Part shown: piece by piece, positions 23,440 through 34,700 of the stretch | Layout of the letters: each line of letters starts with the position of its first letter | How positions within the stretch are numbered: position 1 is the stretch's first letter | Source: Tethya wilhelma | Taxonomy: Eukaryota > Porifera > Demospongiae > Tethyida > Tethyidae | NCBI GenBank assembly: GCA_964030475.1 | Contig: CAXIPT010000003.1 | Coordinates: 6,888,511 to 6,952,510, forward strand | Direction of reading: 5' to 3' | DNA length: 64,000 nucleotides | Position numbers and translations under genes: made by a program | The notes under the pieces: generated by a model | What the model saw: only the letters and a program-made list of their open reading frames with translations | What the model was told of the DNA's origin: nothing | Database searches by the model: none

Positions 23440-26400
23440 TAGCTTTTCAAGAGAGATCAATACTTTTGTCAGCATTGAAATCTTCTATACCCAAGCAAGT
23501 CATCTAAAAGTTTATTGCTCATAGAAGACCTCTTGTCAAGTTTGATGGTTTTTGATGTGGCCGCTCTAGCTGGCCATTGCTAATCGGGAGAGTAAAAAGC
23601 TTTAAGGACCCGAGCCAGTTTCAATCAGAATTTTGGTCCAGTTGGAAGCATTTGAAACAGTTTCCACCATACTGCTTGGTAAATAAGTTGAGTTGTATAC
23701 AACACGAAATTTGTCCACAATTGAGGCCACAACTATTCCAGATGCTTCAAGTGGGATGTGAAACTTTGTAACCAAATGGCTAATTGCTGAGACATAACTT
23801 TGATCTGTGTCACTAGTATCAGTCTGCAGCTGATTGTCCTCATCTACTAGTTTCTGCCATCCTTGAGTAGCAAGAACAAGAATGACATCTCGAACAAATT
23901 CTGTGTCTGTCCGTTAGAGTTGAGTTTTAAGACAGGCTGTGACACAAGTGCAATAGTCCTCAAAGTGTGGTGTGAAGTATCGCTCAGCAGCATCAAAATT
24001 GCTGAGGACCTGTTTTGCTACCACTTTCAGCTTCCTCTTGAGTGTGTTTGAATAAGTGGGCCACTGAGAGAGAGGTTTGAAACTTCAGCTTTTGTACTGT
24101 GTGAAGGAGGCAACTATCATGTTGTAACACTTTACTGAATATGGCACAAGGAGAAAAAAGGTCACAAAAAATGCACAACCAAGTACATACTTCGTGTTCA
24201 TCCACTTCATACTGTAGCCACGAAGCATAGCTCTGTCTGCAGCTTTGACCAAAGCATCTTTAGATAAAGCAATTAAATGACTCGAGCAGGCACCAAATTT
24301 TGAAAGTACTCTCTTCATAGTAGCCAATTAACTTATGCAAACCCAACAAGAACCACTTGCTCTTCCTGGCTTAGTCGCGGCATCATCAAACTGAATGTAG
24401 TTCTTTAGGTCACAGATGATCTCTTCTAGTTCTCGACAATTTTTAGGTGACTTTCATAAATATAGTACAATATCATAAATCTCAGTGCCATTAAGGCCTG
24501 GGTCAGGTTAAGGTAACTAATTAAGGGAAAAATTATGCAATTGAAATAGCTTTTTAATGGAGTATGTTATCACCATGGAAACATAGGTGAATAATCTTGC
24601 ATCTATCTTGAACATTTTGGAAAAAAATTGTCATGTGACCTCATTAATATTCATAAAATTAATAATTTAATTAAACGGTAAAGAAGAACTGTTGCCATGG
24701 CAACCAAATTTTGTCCAATTAATTGATCTCCATGGGGATAGCAAGAAACGTATCAAGGTCCGAGATGCGATACATTTTCCATATAATGCACACCTACCGA
24801 TTTCTCCTTCTCAGTCGTATATCATCAACCAATCGACGAATTTTTCCCCATGGGGATTATGAAGGTTCATGATGATAATTATCTCTTGTGAAAGTTTGAT
24901 TGCCATAGCAACTAATTAACTTTACCGTTTTTTTAATTATTCATGAGTTTGGGTGTTTTATTGGAAACTCATTAAGGTTACGGGCAACAGTTGGCTCATG
25001 AATATGCTAATCAGTACGTGCTAATTATTTTAGATGCGGAAGAGGACAGTTAATTTCATCCGCCAAATTGTGCAGAGCTAGCAAAAATTCTAACCGTATA
25101 TTGACGATTAGCGAACTGTAGAGTCCCAAGTAAAGGGTCAGACGAAGAGTTTTTCTGAAAATGAGCGACTGAAACGTCGTAGCTGCTCGTCGTTGTCTCC
25201 TGGTAGCTGCCTGGGACGCTTTTTAGCTTTCTAAAACGCCCGCTGTTTGATGTACAAAAAAAGTCTCGACGTCTGACCCTCGAGAACGAAGGTAAGTATT
25301 TGTTGCTACAGTATTCTGGATATAGCTGCTTATTTTCTAAGAAAGAAATGGCGGATAGAATTTACTCTAGCGAAAATTCTTGGTAGTATGTACTAGGTTA
25401 GCTGTGAAGTCCGAGTAGTTGGTGATCCAGGAACAAACAGTTGATTACTAAGCTGTTCAAGACGCAAGAGTCCCACATTCCAGTTCTGGTGTTAGATACA
25501 GGCAGATTTTCTAGCTCATCAGTGCTCATGAATTATTCATATCCACACTGTGACCCCTAACCTTAAATACATAAATATTCATCATTTTGACATAAAATTT
25601 TGGTTACATGAAAAAATAAGATATTTTCTTATGATATCAAAATATTTTGGATAAACTTTTTCACATGCTGTAAAATGAGGGTTGTTTTAGGCAATTTTTT
25701 AATGAAATTTCTACTGACCCGGGCCTTAAGTGCGCAGAGATTAAATTGAAAGAGGTGTTTTTTTAGTGAGTCCTTAATAGCAAGCTCAACTTGATGAGCC
25801 AGGCACCAACTCCAATATAACAATGGTAGTTCCTTTTCTACCAAACCCTTCAATCCAGCTGCAGCTACATTAGCTGAGGCACCATCTGTGCCAATACCGA
25901 TTAGTAACCCCATTGATTTTTGCAATTCCTAGCCTGGCTAGACTAGCTCTACCCTTTTGACAATCTAAAAGCCCTTTTCCATCAACAGTCATAGGTCTAG
26001 AAATACAGAAGTATTTCATGTGTGTGTGTGAACTGATCTTTACAATCAACATCGCACCACAACACTAAGAACATTTCATCATTTATGTTCCCAGTATCAG
26101 TTGAACCATCCATTAGAATGGAGTTATTGCTCAAATTTTCAGCCAAATCCTCTCTCTTTTGACTCTGCAATAGAGACAAAATGTCTTCCCAACATTCTGA
26201 TTATGATAGGCAGTGCCAATTTCTACACCATGCTTAGCCTTTACTTGACAAAGTGCAGGATAGTTAGGGAAGGCCAATCATTTTGTACCTATAAAACCAG
26301 CAATATCAAACTTGTTTCTGAGGGTTGTTCTGTCACCTCAGTGAAATTTGAGAAAGTGCTTTTGCTATTGGAGCATAAGAACTAGGCCAAGGCCCGTAGC

Positions 26401-26690
26401 TTGATTAAAACAATCAATTATAGAGACCACTCTCGTTCTGATCAACATTCTCATGCTATATGATGCTTTTAAAGAAAACTCAGGCTCAATGAGTCAGCAC
26501 CAGAAATCCATTTTTCACTAAAGATTCTCTTGTTTTCAATACTAGACTTAAACTGGACACAAACCTTGAAATTGAGCTCTTCCGCAGATTTGTTAGAGCC
26601 AACACTACTAGTCTCACGGTCTAACCATGAGAGTGTTCTGAAATCTTGGTCCATCAGTTTTCCACTTTTGGTATGTTACAGTAGCTATGC
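23440..26690 (-). pseudogene. hAT-type transposase, KIAA1586/ZNF862-like, broken
   Basis: On the minus strand from about 26,690: KWKTDGPRFQ, KVCVQFKSSIENKRIFSEKW, KHGVEIGTAYHNQNVGKTF, ILMDGSTDTGNINDEMFLVL, SRPMTVDGKGL, GIGTDGASANVAAAGLKGLV and LYWSWCLAHQVELA. A TTAA element then interrupts at 25,729-24,491, after which LEEIICDLK-like sequence, ATMKRVLSKFGACSSHL, KYVLGCAF, LPISNG and KRSSMSNKLLDDLL follow in changing frames down to about 23,440. The order matches hAT-derived KIAA1586-like proteins. Multiple frameshifts and stops make it non-functional. Confidence 0.85.
24491..25729. mobile_element. TTAA-flanked element (piggyBac- or Kolobok-like, non-autonomous)
   Basis: TTAAGGCCTGGGTCAG at the left and CTGACCCGGGCCTTAA at the right are complements with one mismatch. 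The host pseudogene reads on across the element if one TTAA is removed (CTGCGCAC/TTAA/TGGCACTGAG), which shows TTAA as the target duplication. No open frame of note in 1.23 kb. Confidence 0.85.
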
Positions 26691-26763
26691 TAACCTTCCA
26701 TTTTTTAGAAGATTCACCACCACAGTCACCATACACTGCTGAGCTTTGTTTAATGCTTAAATA

Positions 26764-26784
26764 GCAAAAAAAAAAAAAAAAAAA
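26764..26784 (+). repeat. Poly(A) run
   Basis: About 20 consecutive A bases just 5' of the hAT-type pseudogene (on its opposite strand). No retroelement body recognised next to it. Confidence 0.6.
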
Positions 26785-26799
26785 CCTAAATGAGCAGGG

Positions 26800-27129
26800 C
26801 CTGTTTAGCTTCAAACAGCTTGGGCTCACATCTTCTTCTTTTTTGCCTCCACTAAAAGGAGAGTTCTAGTGCACAAAAATGATTGTAGTAAAAGCACTAG
26901 CTGTAAATTACATAATTTATTACTAGTTGTACACTGAGTGCAGTTAATTGCCTCGCGCGTGACATGCCATTCGATTTGATGAGCTGGCCCCAGGTTTAGA
27001 AAGGAAACCTAGTTAGACCGAAAGAAATGGAATACCATGATCAGCTAACTACATGTATTTTAAACTCTCACCTCTTGTACAGTTAGTAAGGTACCACAAT
27101 GATGTCTCTGCAGTCTATGCCGGCTCATA
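26800..27129. other. Spacer, no gene seen
   Basis: No open frame, repeat or domain that I can support. Confidence 0.4.
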
Positions 27130-27510
27130 ACACACGATTCTACATATACAAGTATAGTAAAAATTTTATAAAAATTAAAAGTGTAGGAATGGGCAGTGCT
27201 GTAAAAAGCCAGGTAACAAGGCAAGTCTTTGAATTTCGGCACATGACTACTTCATTTCATTTGCAAGTTTGAGTTCCATCATTATTTCGGTCATTTGGCT
27301 CATGAGTCAATGCAAACAATCACTTGACTAATTTGTATGGAGTAGCAAGCATATAGAATGTAGGTACACAGTAACTTATGAGAGTTGGATACAAAAATGA
27401 AGTAGTCATGTGCCGAAATTCAAAGACTTACCTTGTTACCTGGCTTTTTACAGCACTGCCCATTGCTACACTTTTAATTTTTATAAAATTTTTACTATAC
27501 TTATTCATTC
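27130..27510. repeat. Foldback element of family C, copy 1
   Basis: Arms of about 120 bp (27,143-27,262 and 27,387-27,503) are nearly perfect complements, sharing AGTAGTCATGTGCCGAAATT and GCACTGCCCATT. Diverged relatives lie at 39,478-39,765 and 55,780-56,255. Confidence 0.8.
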
Positions 27511-27920
27511 ACTTTTTTAAACACCAAGGTGATGAATTGCATGGGGACAATCACACAACAGAGACTAGTCAGTCTCAGGTGTGTGCATGCACATTATTCC
27601 GCAATTATTGGGAAACCGGAACAATTTTTGCCCGTTTTCATCCGGTGTTGATGACGTGTAATTGGATTTTACTTCCACAATTTTTGGCCCTGCAAGATTA
27701 CACTGCCTCGCGCTAAGGCGCTCGGCAATAATGATCATTTTAAAATTTTTTTGGATTCTTTTTCTTCCTGGCCCTCGTCCTGGCTGCAATGGGAGTCAGG
27801 ACTGCTCCTCCTTTAGGTGTCTCAGTTGTAAGATATGGCTCGATCGTACATGATGTCTTGAGATCAGGATTAAATTCTATTTCTCTAAGGCTGCTCTCAG
27901 ACTGGTCACTGACAACACGC

Positions 27921-28659
27921 TTAACAGGAGTCCACAGGATCACGTCCATTCTTCTTGTATAACACTCCTGGAGTATTGTCTCTACGCTTGTAAACTAGAT
28001 CGCCTGGATAAGAAGTCAGATCAACACTTGAAGAGTCAGAGTTGCTGCTTGTGGAGTTTTCAGACATCACTTCGTGAACATTCTTGTCAGCATCAAGAGC
28101 TGCAACAGGCTCTGCAACAGGCTCTGTGGCAGGGTCATCAACTTGATGTTGAGTGAGGTTTTAGCAAGTTTCAGCTACAGTAGACAATTCCTCACTTGTA
28201 GTCTTAGTGAGAGGGGCTTGGACATGACCTTGGCTTCACAAGATGAAAGTAGGACAGTTTGAGCCTCTCCCGAGCTGGAGTCCTTGACTGTTACGTGATT
28301 AGCAGAAAGTCCCTCTATGTCCCTTGGTAGTTGAGGGCCAGAAACTTTAGTTGCTGGTTTCTTTCAGCTTCTCATCCGTCTTCTTCTTTTCGGCCACTCA
28401 CCAAAGTGAGGAGGAGGCCATAATGACGCTGATGGGGCCAGTAGAAAGTCACAGAGAAGCCACTGCCGGATTGCTTGGTACTCCAGAGGGCATTTGCTAT
28501 GCTCAAACCCTGCTCTTGCAAGTGTATGCAGAGTGGAAGGGGAGCTCCAAGGACATGAAGTCCATTGTACTCATTGTCTAGGACCAAAACACGACACACA
28601 GGGCCTTCACGTGGTTTTTCAGACTTGGCTAGCTGCCAGCCAATGTTAGATTTGCGCAT
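27921..28659 (-). CDS. Unrecognised gene, multi-exon or decayed
   Basis: From ATG 28,659 the minus strand is open for 86 codons (MRKSNIGWQLAKSEKPREG at the start) to a strong donor at CACTTTG/GTGAGT (28,402). A downstream open part (about 28,167-27,921) contains VHEVMSENSTSSNSDSSSVD, SYPGDLVYKRRD and a stop. The stretch between has acceptor candidates at 28,287 and several near 28,120, but no single model keeps one frame, so this is either a three- to four-exon gene or a degenerate one. GDLVYKR is reminiscent of the end of retroelement integrases, a weak hint only. Confidence 0.3.
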
Positions 28660-28804
28660 GCTTGTTATCATAACCGTTACATTTTATTTTTGTGCTGAGC
28701 TGAGTATGCAATTTTATGAGTCAACTTTTGCTACTAGGCCACAGTGGCCACTCAAGGAGCTAGATTCTCGGCCAAGTAAGCTTTTTTTCTCAGAAAATGG
28801 CTGA

Positions 28805-29094
28805 TGGTCGACTGTTATTTACAGCACCTCAAAAGTACCCAAATAGAAAAGTATACTGATGATAGTGATGGTAAGTTTGTGACCAGGAAATTGCATGCAG
28901 GTAATTACGAAACTAAAGTAAACAAACATGAACAAACATGAATTAATGAATGTGGTCACTATAGAGCAATGGCCTCATACTAGTCTATGCTAGTTAAAGA
29001 AGCTGAGCAAGAATTTGAGCATTGAATATCAAGATGATTGGTTCAAGGAAAAATAGGTTTGATACACTTGTACAGCACCAATAATTTTTCTTAC
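28805..29094. other. Spacer, no gene seen
   Basis: No supported feature. Confidence 0.4.
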
Positions 29095-29515
29095 AGTCTC
29101 CCATGAGATAACTCCTGTGGTCTCCAATGATGGTCCTCCATGGTCTCAAACGGTCTCCCTCTGTCTCTAACCCAATTCGTATCATTGTCCTGTGGTCTCC
29201 ATGCAGGATCCCTGTAGTCTCCATGGTACGCCTCATACAGTTTGTCTCCTCTGTCATTTGTATCATTTTCCTGGGGTCTTGGTTCCTGTAGTCTCATACA
29301 GTCTCCATTTGTCTCTAACCCATATTCATATCATTGTCCTGTGGACTCCATGGTCCCTGTAGTGCCCTGTACTAGTCTCGTATGGTCTCTCTCTGTCTCT
29401 AACTCATTCCTATCATAATAGTCCTGTGGTCTCCTTGGTCCCTTCAGTCTCCATGGTTTCATACAGTGTCTCAAACCTATTTGTATCATTGTCCTGTGGT
29501 CTCCATGGTCCTTTC
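29095..29515. repeat. Minisatellite, about four to five units of 90-110 bp
   Basis: Units built of TATCATTGTCCTGTGGTCTC, CATGGTCCCTGTAGTCTC and GTCTCTAACCCAT words repeat with variation. The long minus-strand open frames through it are repeat by-products. Confidence 0.8.
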
Positions 29516-29584
29516 ATGTTTTTAAAACAAATCAAAGATTTCCTAGCATGCGTCAAAGGAAAGAACTAAATATTTCCTATAGCT

Positions 29585-29695
29585 GAGAGAGAAACCATAT
29601 GGGACCGTGGAGACCACATGGAGGACAATGATACAAATAGGTTAGAGACAGAGGGCCCTGAGACCGTATGGGACCAGGAAAACTACAGGGGCCAT
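29585..29695. repeat. Minisatellite unit in inverted orientation
   Basis: GGAGACCACATGGAGGACAA, then GATACAAATAGGTTAGAGAC, is the reverse complement of the unit found at 29,095-29,515, about 70 bp away. The two together could fold. Confidence 0.75.
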
Positions 29696-29848
29696 GAAGA
29701 GTTATAACAGGAGTGAAAATTAATTTGTCAAAAGAGTCTAATCCTTTACAGTAAACACACCATGGCCCACTTACCACCCTTAGTGTACTATAACAGCATT
29801 CTTTGTACTTCTAGATCACTAAGAACCTCAGGCAAAGTCATTAAACAA

Positions 29849-30339
29849 TAAAGGCACCATGGTGCATAACCCTTGGTGCATAATATGCACTTATGATTCC
29901 GAGCATTTAGTGTCACTGTGTTATGAGAATTATACGTAATTAGTGTGTACGTGATGTTAAAATATTATGGATTGCTTTGTTCATGTGTTTGTACATTATC
30001 ATTGGTTTTGATCCATGAAATGGTTAGTCTTGTGGGCCAGATATTCCGAGTGAGGGGAAAAGGAACATCTGGTAACTGTAGGTGACTTTCCATGTGCAAT
30101 CGTAATTTCATTAGTGTGCGTCCTGTCACGTGAACAAAAATTTTCTTGGCCAGAAGACTTTAGTTTAGTAGTAGCTTTCTTCGTAGTGTACTCCAGTGTA
30201 AAGTAATAGTTGGTTTGAGCCTCAGGAACTACAAAAGTTTATTGAATTTTTTGTGTAATTTTTTTCAGATGATTTCAATTATTTTACTTTGGTATGCCAC
30301 TTTTCAAGACTGAACTTGTCATTCTTGAGATATAGTTGG

Positions 30340-30380
<41 letters not shown>

Positions 30381-30424
30381 CAACTACCATAACCTTAGGT
30401 GAGCATGCGCACTAAGGGTTAATA
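29849..30424 (+). mobile_element. M1 element, best bounded copy
   Basis: Starts with hairpin GGCACCATGGTGC and ATAACCCTTGGTGCATA; ends with AAACAACTACCATAACC, GCATGCGCACTAAGGGTTAATA, so the outer 15-20 bp are imperfect complements. A (CA)n run of about 40 bp (30,336-30,377) replaces the CAGA run of other copies. No coding capacity. Confidence 0.7.
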
Positions 30425-30598
30425 GGTTTACAGATGCCTCTATACGTGTATTTAGCAGTAAACGAGCAAAATTTCATACATATGATATACAATACTACTT
30501 TAATTGAGTAATAAAGTTTAGTGTTATATGCCATCTAACCAGCAAGTCTGAAAAAACTATTCAAAACAATAAATTTTGAGAATATGGAGTAAAAGTTA

Positions 30599-31735
30599 TC
30601 AGATATCAAATTCAAAGTTTCTACCTGCAACACTTAGACAACCATCAATTGAAACTGGTCTAACATTGATGGTATGTATTCCCTCAGTTAGCTCATCAAT
30701 ACCAAATGGCAGTGTGTATGGACTTTGACCTGGATAGAATAATAACTAGACAATGAACAATATACTATGTATTGCTTAATTTTCAAGGTTACTTAATTTT
30801 CGCGGATAGTGCCATTGTGTTGAATAAGTTTCGCAGTTTTCTTGGTGAAACTGGAAGTGTATAATATTATTGTCACACCTACAGTACATCTAGCTAGAGT
30901 GAGCTCTATAGATCTAGAGCGTAATAGCTTTTTTAAACTATATTTTAACCAAAAGCACTAGGCGCTACCTAGCTAAAGATAACGACGTATTGTAAATATA
31001 TAGTGCTACATAGTTTACAGCTGTGGTAGTCTTCGATCTGTGCGCTCTGAGTCTGCTGAACTGCAGCTGGTTTGCAGCAGCTATTGCAACATTTAATGGT
31101 ACTTCTCTTGAAAGTGAGCCACTGAGATTAGGAAGCTGTGGAGATACTGTGAATCTACTCTGGAAAAGTAGTTTAGTAGAGACATCTTCAAACTGAACCA
31201 AGCACAATATTTTCAGTTGACACGTGCAAGTTCAACGTGTGCTACCAGACAATGCCTCTTTTCTTGAGCACGTACTTTTTTCGTTGAATAACTTTCATGG
31301 ATAGCTTTCAATCCATGAAAACTGAACAATCAAGTGGTATATGGTAGCGAATGATACCAGATTTAGTTGTATACATTAATTTTGCTATTAAAGCTGTGAA
31401 AAAATGGACTTACATTCAACACTGTCTCCAGAATCGAGCCTGCAGGTAAACTCGCTAACTTGTGTATTTTCGTCGGGTCCTGTACCCTCAAACTCAACCA
31501 TCACATTATTGCCAACAAATGACACACCATCATTGATAAAGTGGACTGAACACTGATCATTGTCTGCAAATGTAAATAATTCAACATCAAAGCACAATGG
31601 AAAATTAAATTTATGGCAGGACGAACCTGTTCTAAAGCTACGCTGGACTTGAACTTCTGGCTGATCACAGAAGGGTGTGGCTGTCATGCGCAAGGTACGC
31701 CCAGTTCTTCTTCCAGAGAATTCAGGGATGCCATG
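30599..31735 (-). CDS. C-terminal module of the Calx-beta protein (three exons)
   Basis: Exon ending at 31,627 reads LRMTATPFCDQPEVQVQRSF; exon 31,414-31,563 reads DNDQCSVHFINDGVSF, EFTCRLDSGDSVE; exon 30,599-30,729 reads QSPYTLPFGIDELTEGIHTI and ends CLSVAGRNFEFDI stop. The phase-1 joins fit. The CRLDSGD..C..G.HTINV pattern resembles beta-sandwich modules with a C-rLDgg-C core, but I cannot name the family. The start of the first of these exons is uncertain because a Tigger-like MITE (31,746-32,087) abuts it. Confidence 0.65.
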
Positions 31736-34700
31736 GATTCAAATACAGTAGAACCGCAATTATTCGAACCTTGCTTATCCGAACAGAGCTGAAAGGGCAA
31801 ATTTCTGTTAATTAGAACAAACCTGAACGGATTCCACCCTCTAAGAGTCTTTTTGAGCTTGAGGCTTATGTAATTGTGCACGCAGTCGCCATAGTTTGAT
31901 CAAAGAAAAACAATCTACCAGTGTTCTGGAATACTAAAGAGCTAGTAAAACTATTGTGGCTATATACTGCTAGAGAAACAAAAATAAGAATATAATTTTA
32001 TTGCTTCAGTTATCTGAACAAATTCAGTTTTCCGAACCTGGAAATTAGCCTGTGCCCCGAGGTGTTCACATAATCGAGATTCTACTGTATTCACACATTT
32101 CAGCAAATAAGAAAAACTGAGTGCTTGGTACGAAACGGCTTCTAAAGCTACCATTTGGCTATTCTCTTACATCAAGCCTCTAAAAACCATCACTACTGTC
32201 TACAGTACCAAACGAAACCATGCTAAAACTCCAATTTTCTCCATCTTCTTCTTCTATCTTGGCTCAACTTTTTCTCAAAGACAATTCACTTTCAGAAGTT
32301 GATTCTTCAACGAATAGACCTGGTATGTTTGTCTTCAAGTGCTTTTGGGATTGTTTTTCAAGTCTTTCATTAAGTGGCTATATACAAGGCAAAAGGCAAG
32401 GTGTATCTCACGTATAGGCGCTTATGATAGGCAATCATACAAACATAATCCCTTTGGCTCGTTATTATAAGCACACATATTGTGGTGTCCTTTTAAATCA
32501 CTCCTCGTCTGCAGTACAAATCTTGGTACATTTTGAGCTAAGTATTGATGTTTCCTGCAGCATCATAGTGGATGTGGCTGGATGAGTAGCTAAACTAAGT
32601 AATGTGGATGTGTACTTAGAACTCTAATGATGTTTTTTGTTGAAGACCATTTATGACTCGTCTAGGGCACATACTCCATACATACTTTCTTCCTGTGGAG
32701 ATAATGCACCAACAAGGTATTTCGAATCCATGCTGCCTGAAACTTACGTGAAGATTTCTAGTTGTGCTGAACTCTGAGCAAAATGAGAAGAAAGCAAACA
32801 AGATGGAATGGTGTCTACAATTCTTTTTGTGGACTGCATGTATCACTCTTGGTATGCATTTCGAGTCCCTCTTATAATTTGGCTATTCCTGTGTCTAATT
32901 ACATCTCCTATATATTTAAATTACTATAATTAATGTTGTTGTTTGGGGTTCAGCTAAAATTTTGGAATTCAGCCGGGAAACAACACAACACCTCCCAATT
33001 ACTAAAGTCCATCTGGTTTGAGAATGCCACAGGATTACTCACCATCATTGTCTGTTATGGTAACAGTGGTCATAGCTGTGCCAACTATGGCGTCTCCAGA
33101 GGTAGCAGCTATTGACAGCTCATAGCTCTCAGTCCCTTCAACAAGGAGGTCATCAACTATGGACACCACCACACTCACAGTGTCAGTATCAACAGCTGTG
33201 CCTCCCGTAAAGGCCAATGAAAAGGTCAGCAGACTAAAGTCCGTACTCTCAACAGCTATACAGACATACATGTGCATGATCAGGTTACAATACCATTATG
33301 AGCACCTTACCACAGCCTAGAAGATCACAACAAACATTCGTTACCTGATAAGTCATTCACAGTCACACTGAATACTGCATCATTTGTCAACGTACTACCT
33401 GATGGAGTGGTGGTCAGAGTCAAAATGGCACCAACTCCCATGGGATCTCCTTCACCTGGTGGGAAGGCAGCTGCTGAGATGCTCACAGAGGGAGCTGTTA
33501 AGGGAAAGGGTTCAACTTACGAAGAATAATCAAAACAACAAAGTAAAACAAAAACAAAATTTAAACTTTAGTGTAGAGCACACACCACAACAAAATCACA
33601 CAAAAATGTACATCTAATAAGGGTGGGACAATTGCATCAGCAGACCAATACACCCACACACAGGCTCGTAATTATGCAGCTGCTCAGTACCATTTCGGCT
33701 TCCTTGCATTGCAGTATGTTTTACAAACATACATGGAATGGTAACGGGAGCACTCACCATCGTTGTCTGCTATGCTGACAGTGGCTGTGGCTGTGTCCAC
33801 CGTGGCTTCTCCAGAGGTAGCTGCTATTGTCAGCTCGTAGCTCTCCACCCCTTCAAATACAAGGTCATCAACTATGGACACTATAACATTCGCAGAATTT
33901 GTATCTGCAGCTGTGCCACCCGAAAAGGTGACTGATATCGTCTGAAGAGCAAAATCCATACCACCACCTATAGCTACATGGACACACATGCATGCAATCA
34001 GGTGACAATGAGCATTCTACCATTGACAAGAACAGCACACTGAACAACATTTGTACCTGTTAAGCCGGTCGAGGTCACGCTGAATACTGCATCATCTTCC
34101 AATGTACCACCTCCAGGAGTGGTGCTCAGTGTCAAAACAGCACCAGCTGCTGGGGAATCCCCTTCACCTGGTGGGGAGGTGGCTGCTGCAATGCTCACAG
34201 AGGCAGCTATGGGAGGGAAAACCAAAGGGTTTAAGTAAAACAATGCAGAGAAGTAGCCAAACTATTCGACTGTTTGGTATAATTTCAATTTTAAAGATTT
34301 GAGCTACTCTAAACTGTAAAATCTCAATTTTGACAAATTTTCATTAAATCTTAGAAAAAAATGCACAAAGAATTCAAAAATGCAAGCTTATACAGTGGAA
34401 CCTTTTCTCCAAAGAAGAGCCAAACTCTCTACAATGTCCATCATGCATGGAACGGAATGTATTCTGTATAATTTACTGTACTTGAATACCTCTATAAGCA
34501 GCACCTCTCTAATCCAAGAATGAGGAAATATGTCCTCAAGTGTCTTTCCCCATTTGACCTTTGCTCCCAGCAACGGTTAAAGCCCCACTCCCCAAAACAA
34601 CATGAGTGTGATTCAAACAGTGAAAATTTTGTGTTTTTTTTTCACATTTATAGATATGTCCTGCTGCAACAATTGGTTCAGCTATTTTTCATGCATTCTG

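Noticed and set aside
28994..29297. Overlapping minus-strand open frames rich in Asp, Arg and Thr
   Set aside because: They lie wholly in the minisatellite and are open in more than one frame because of its period.
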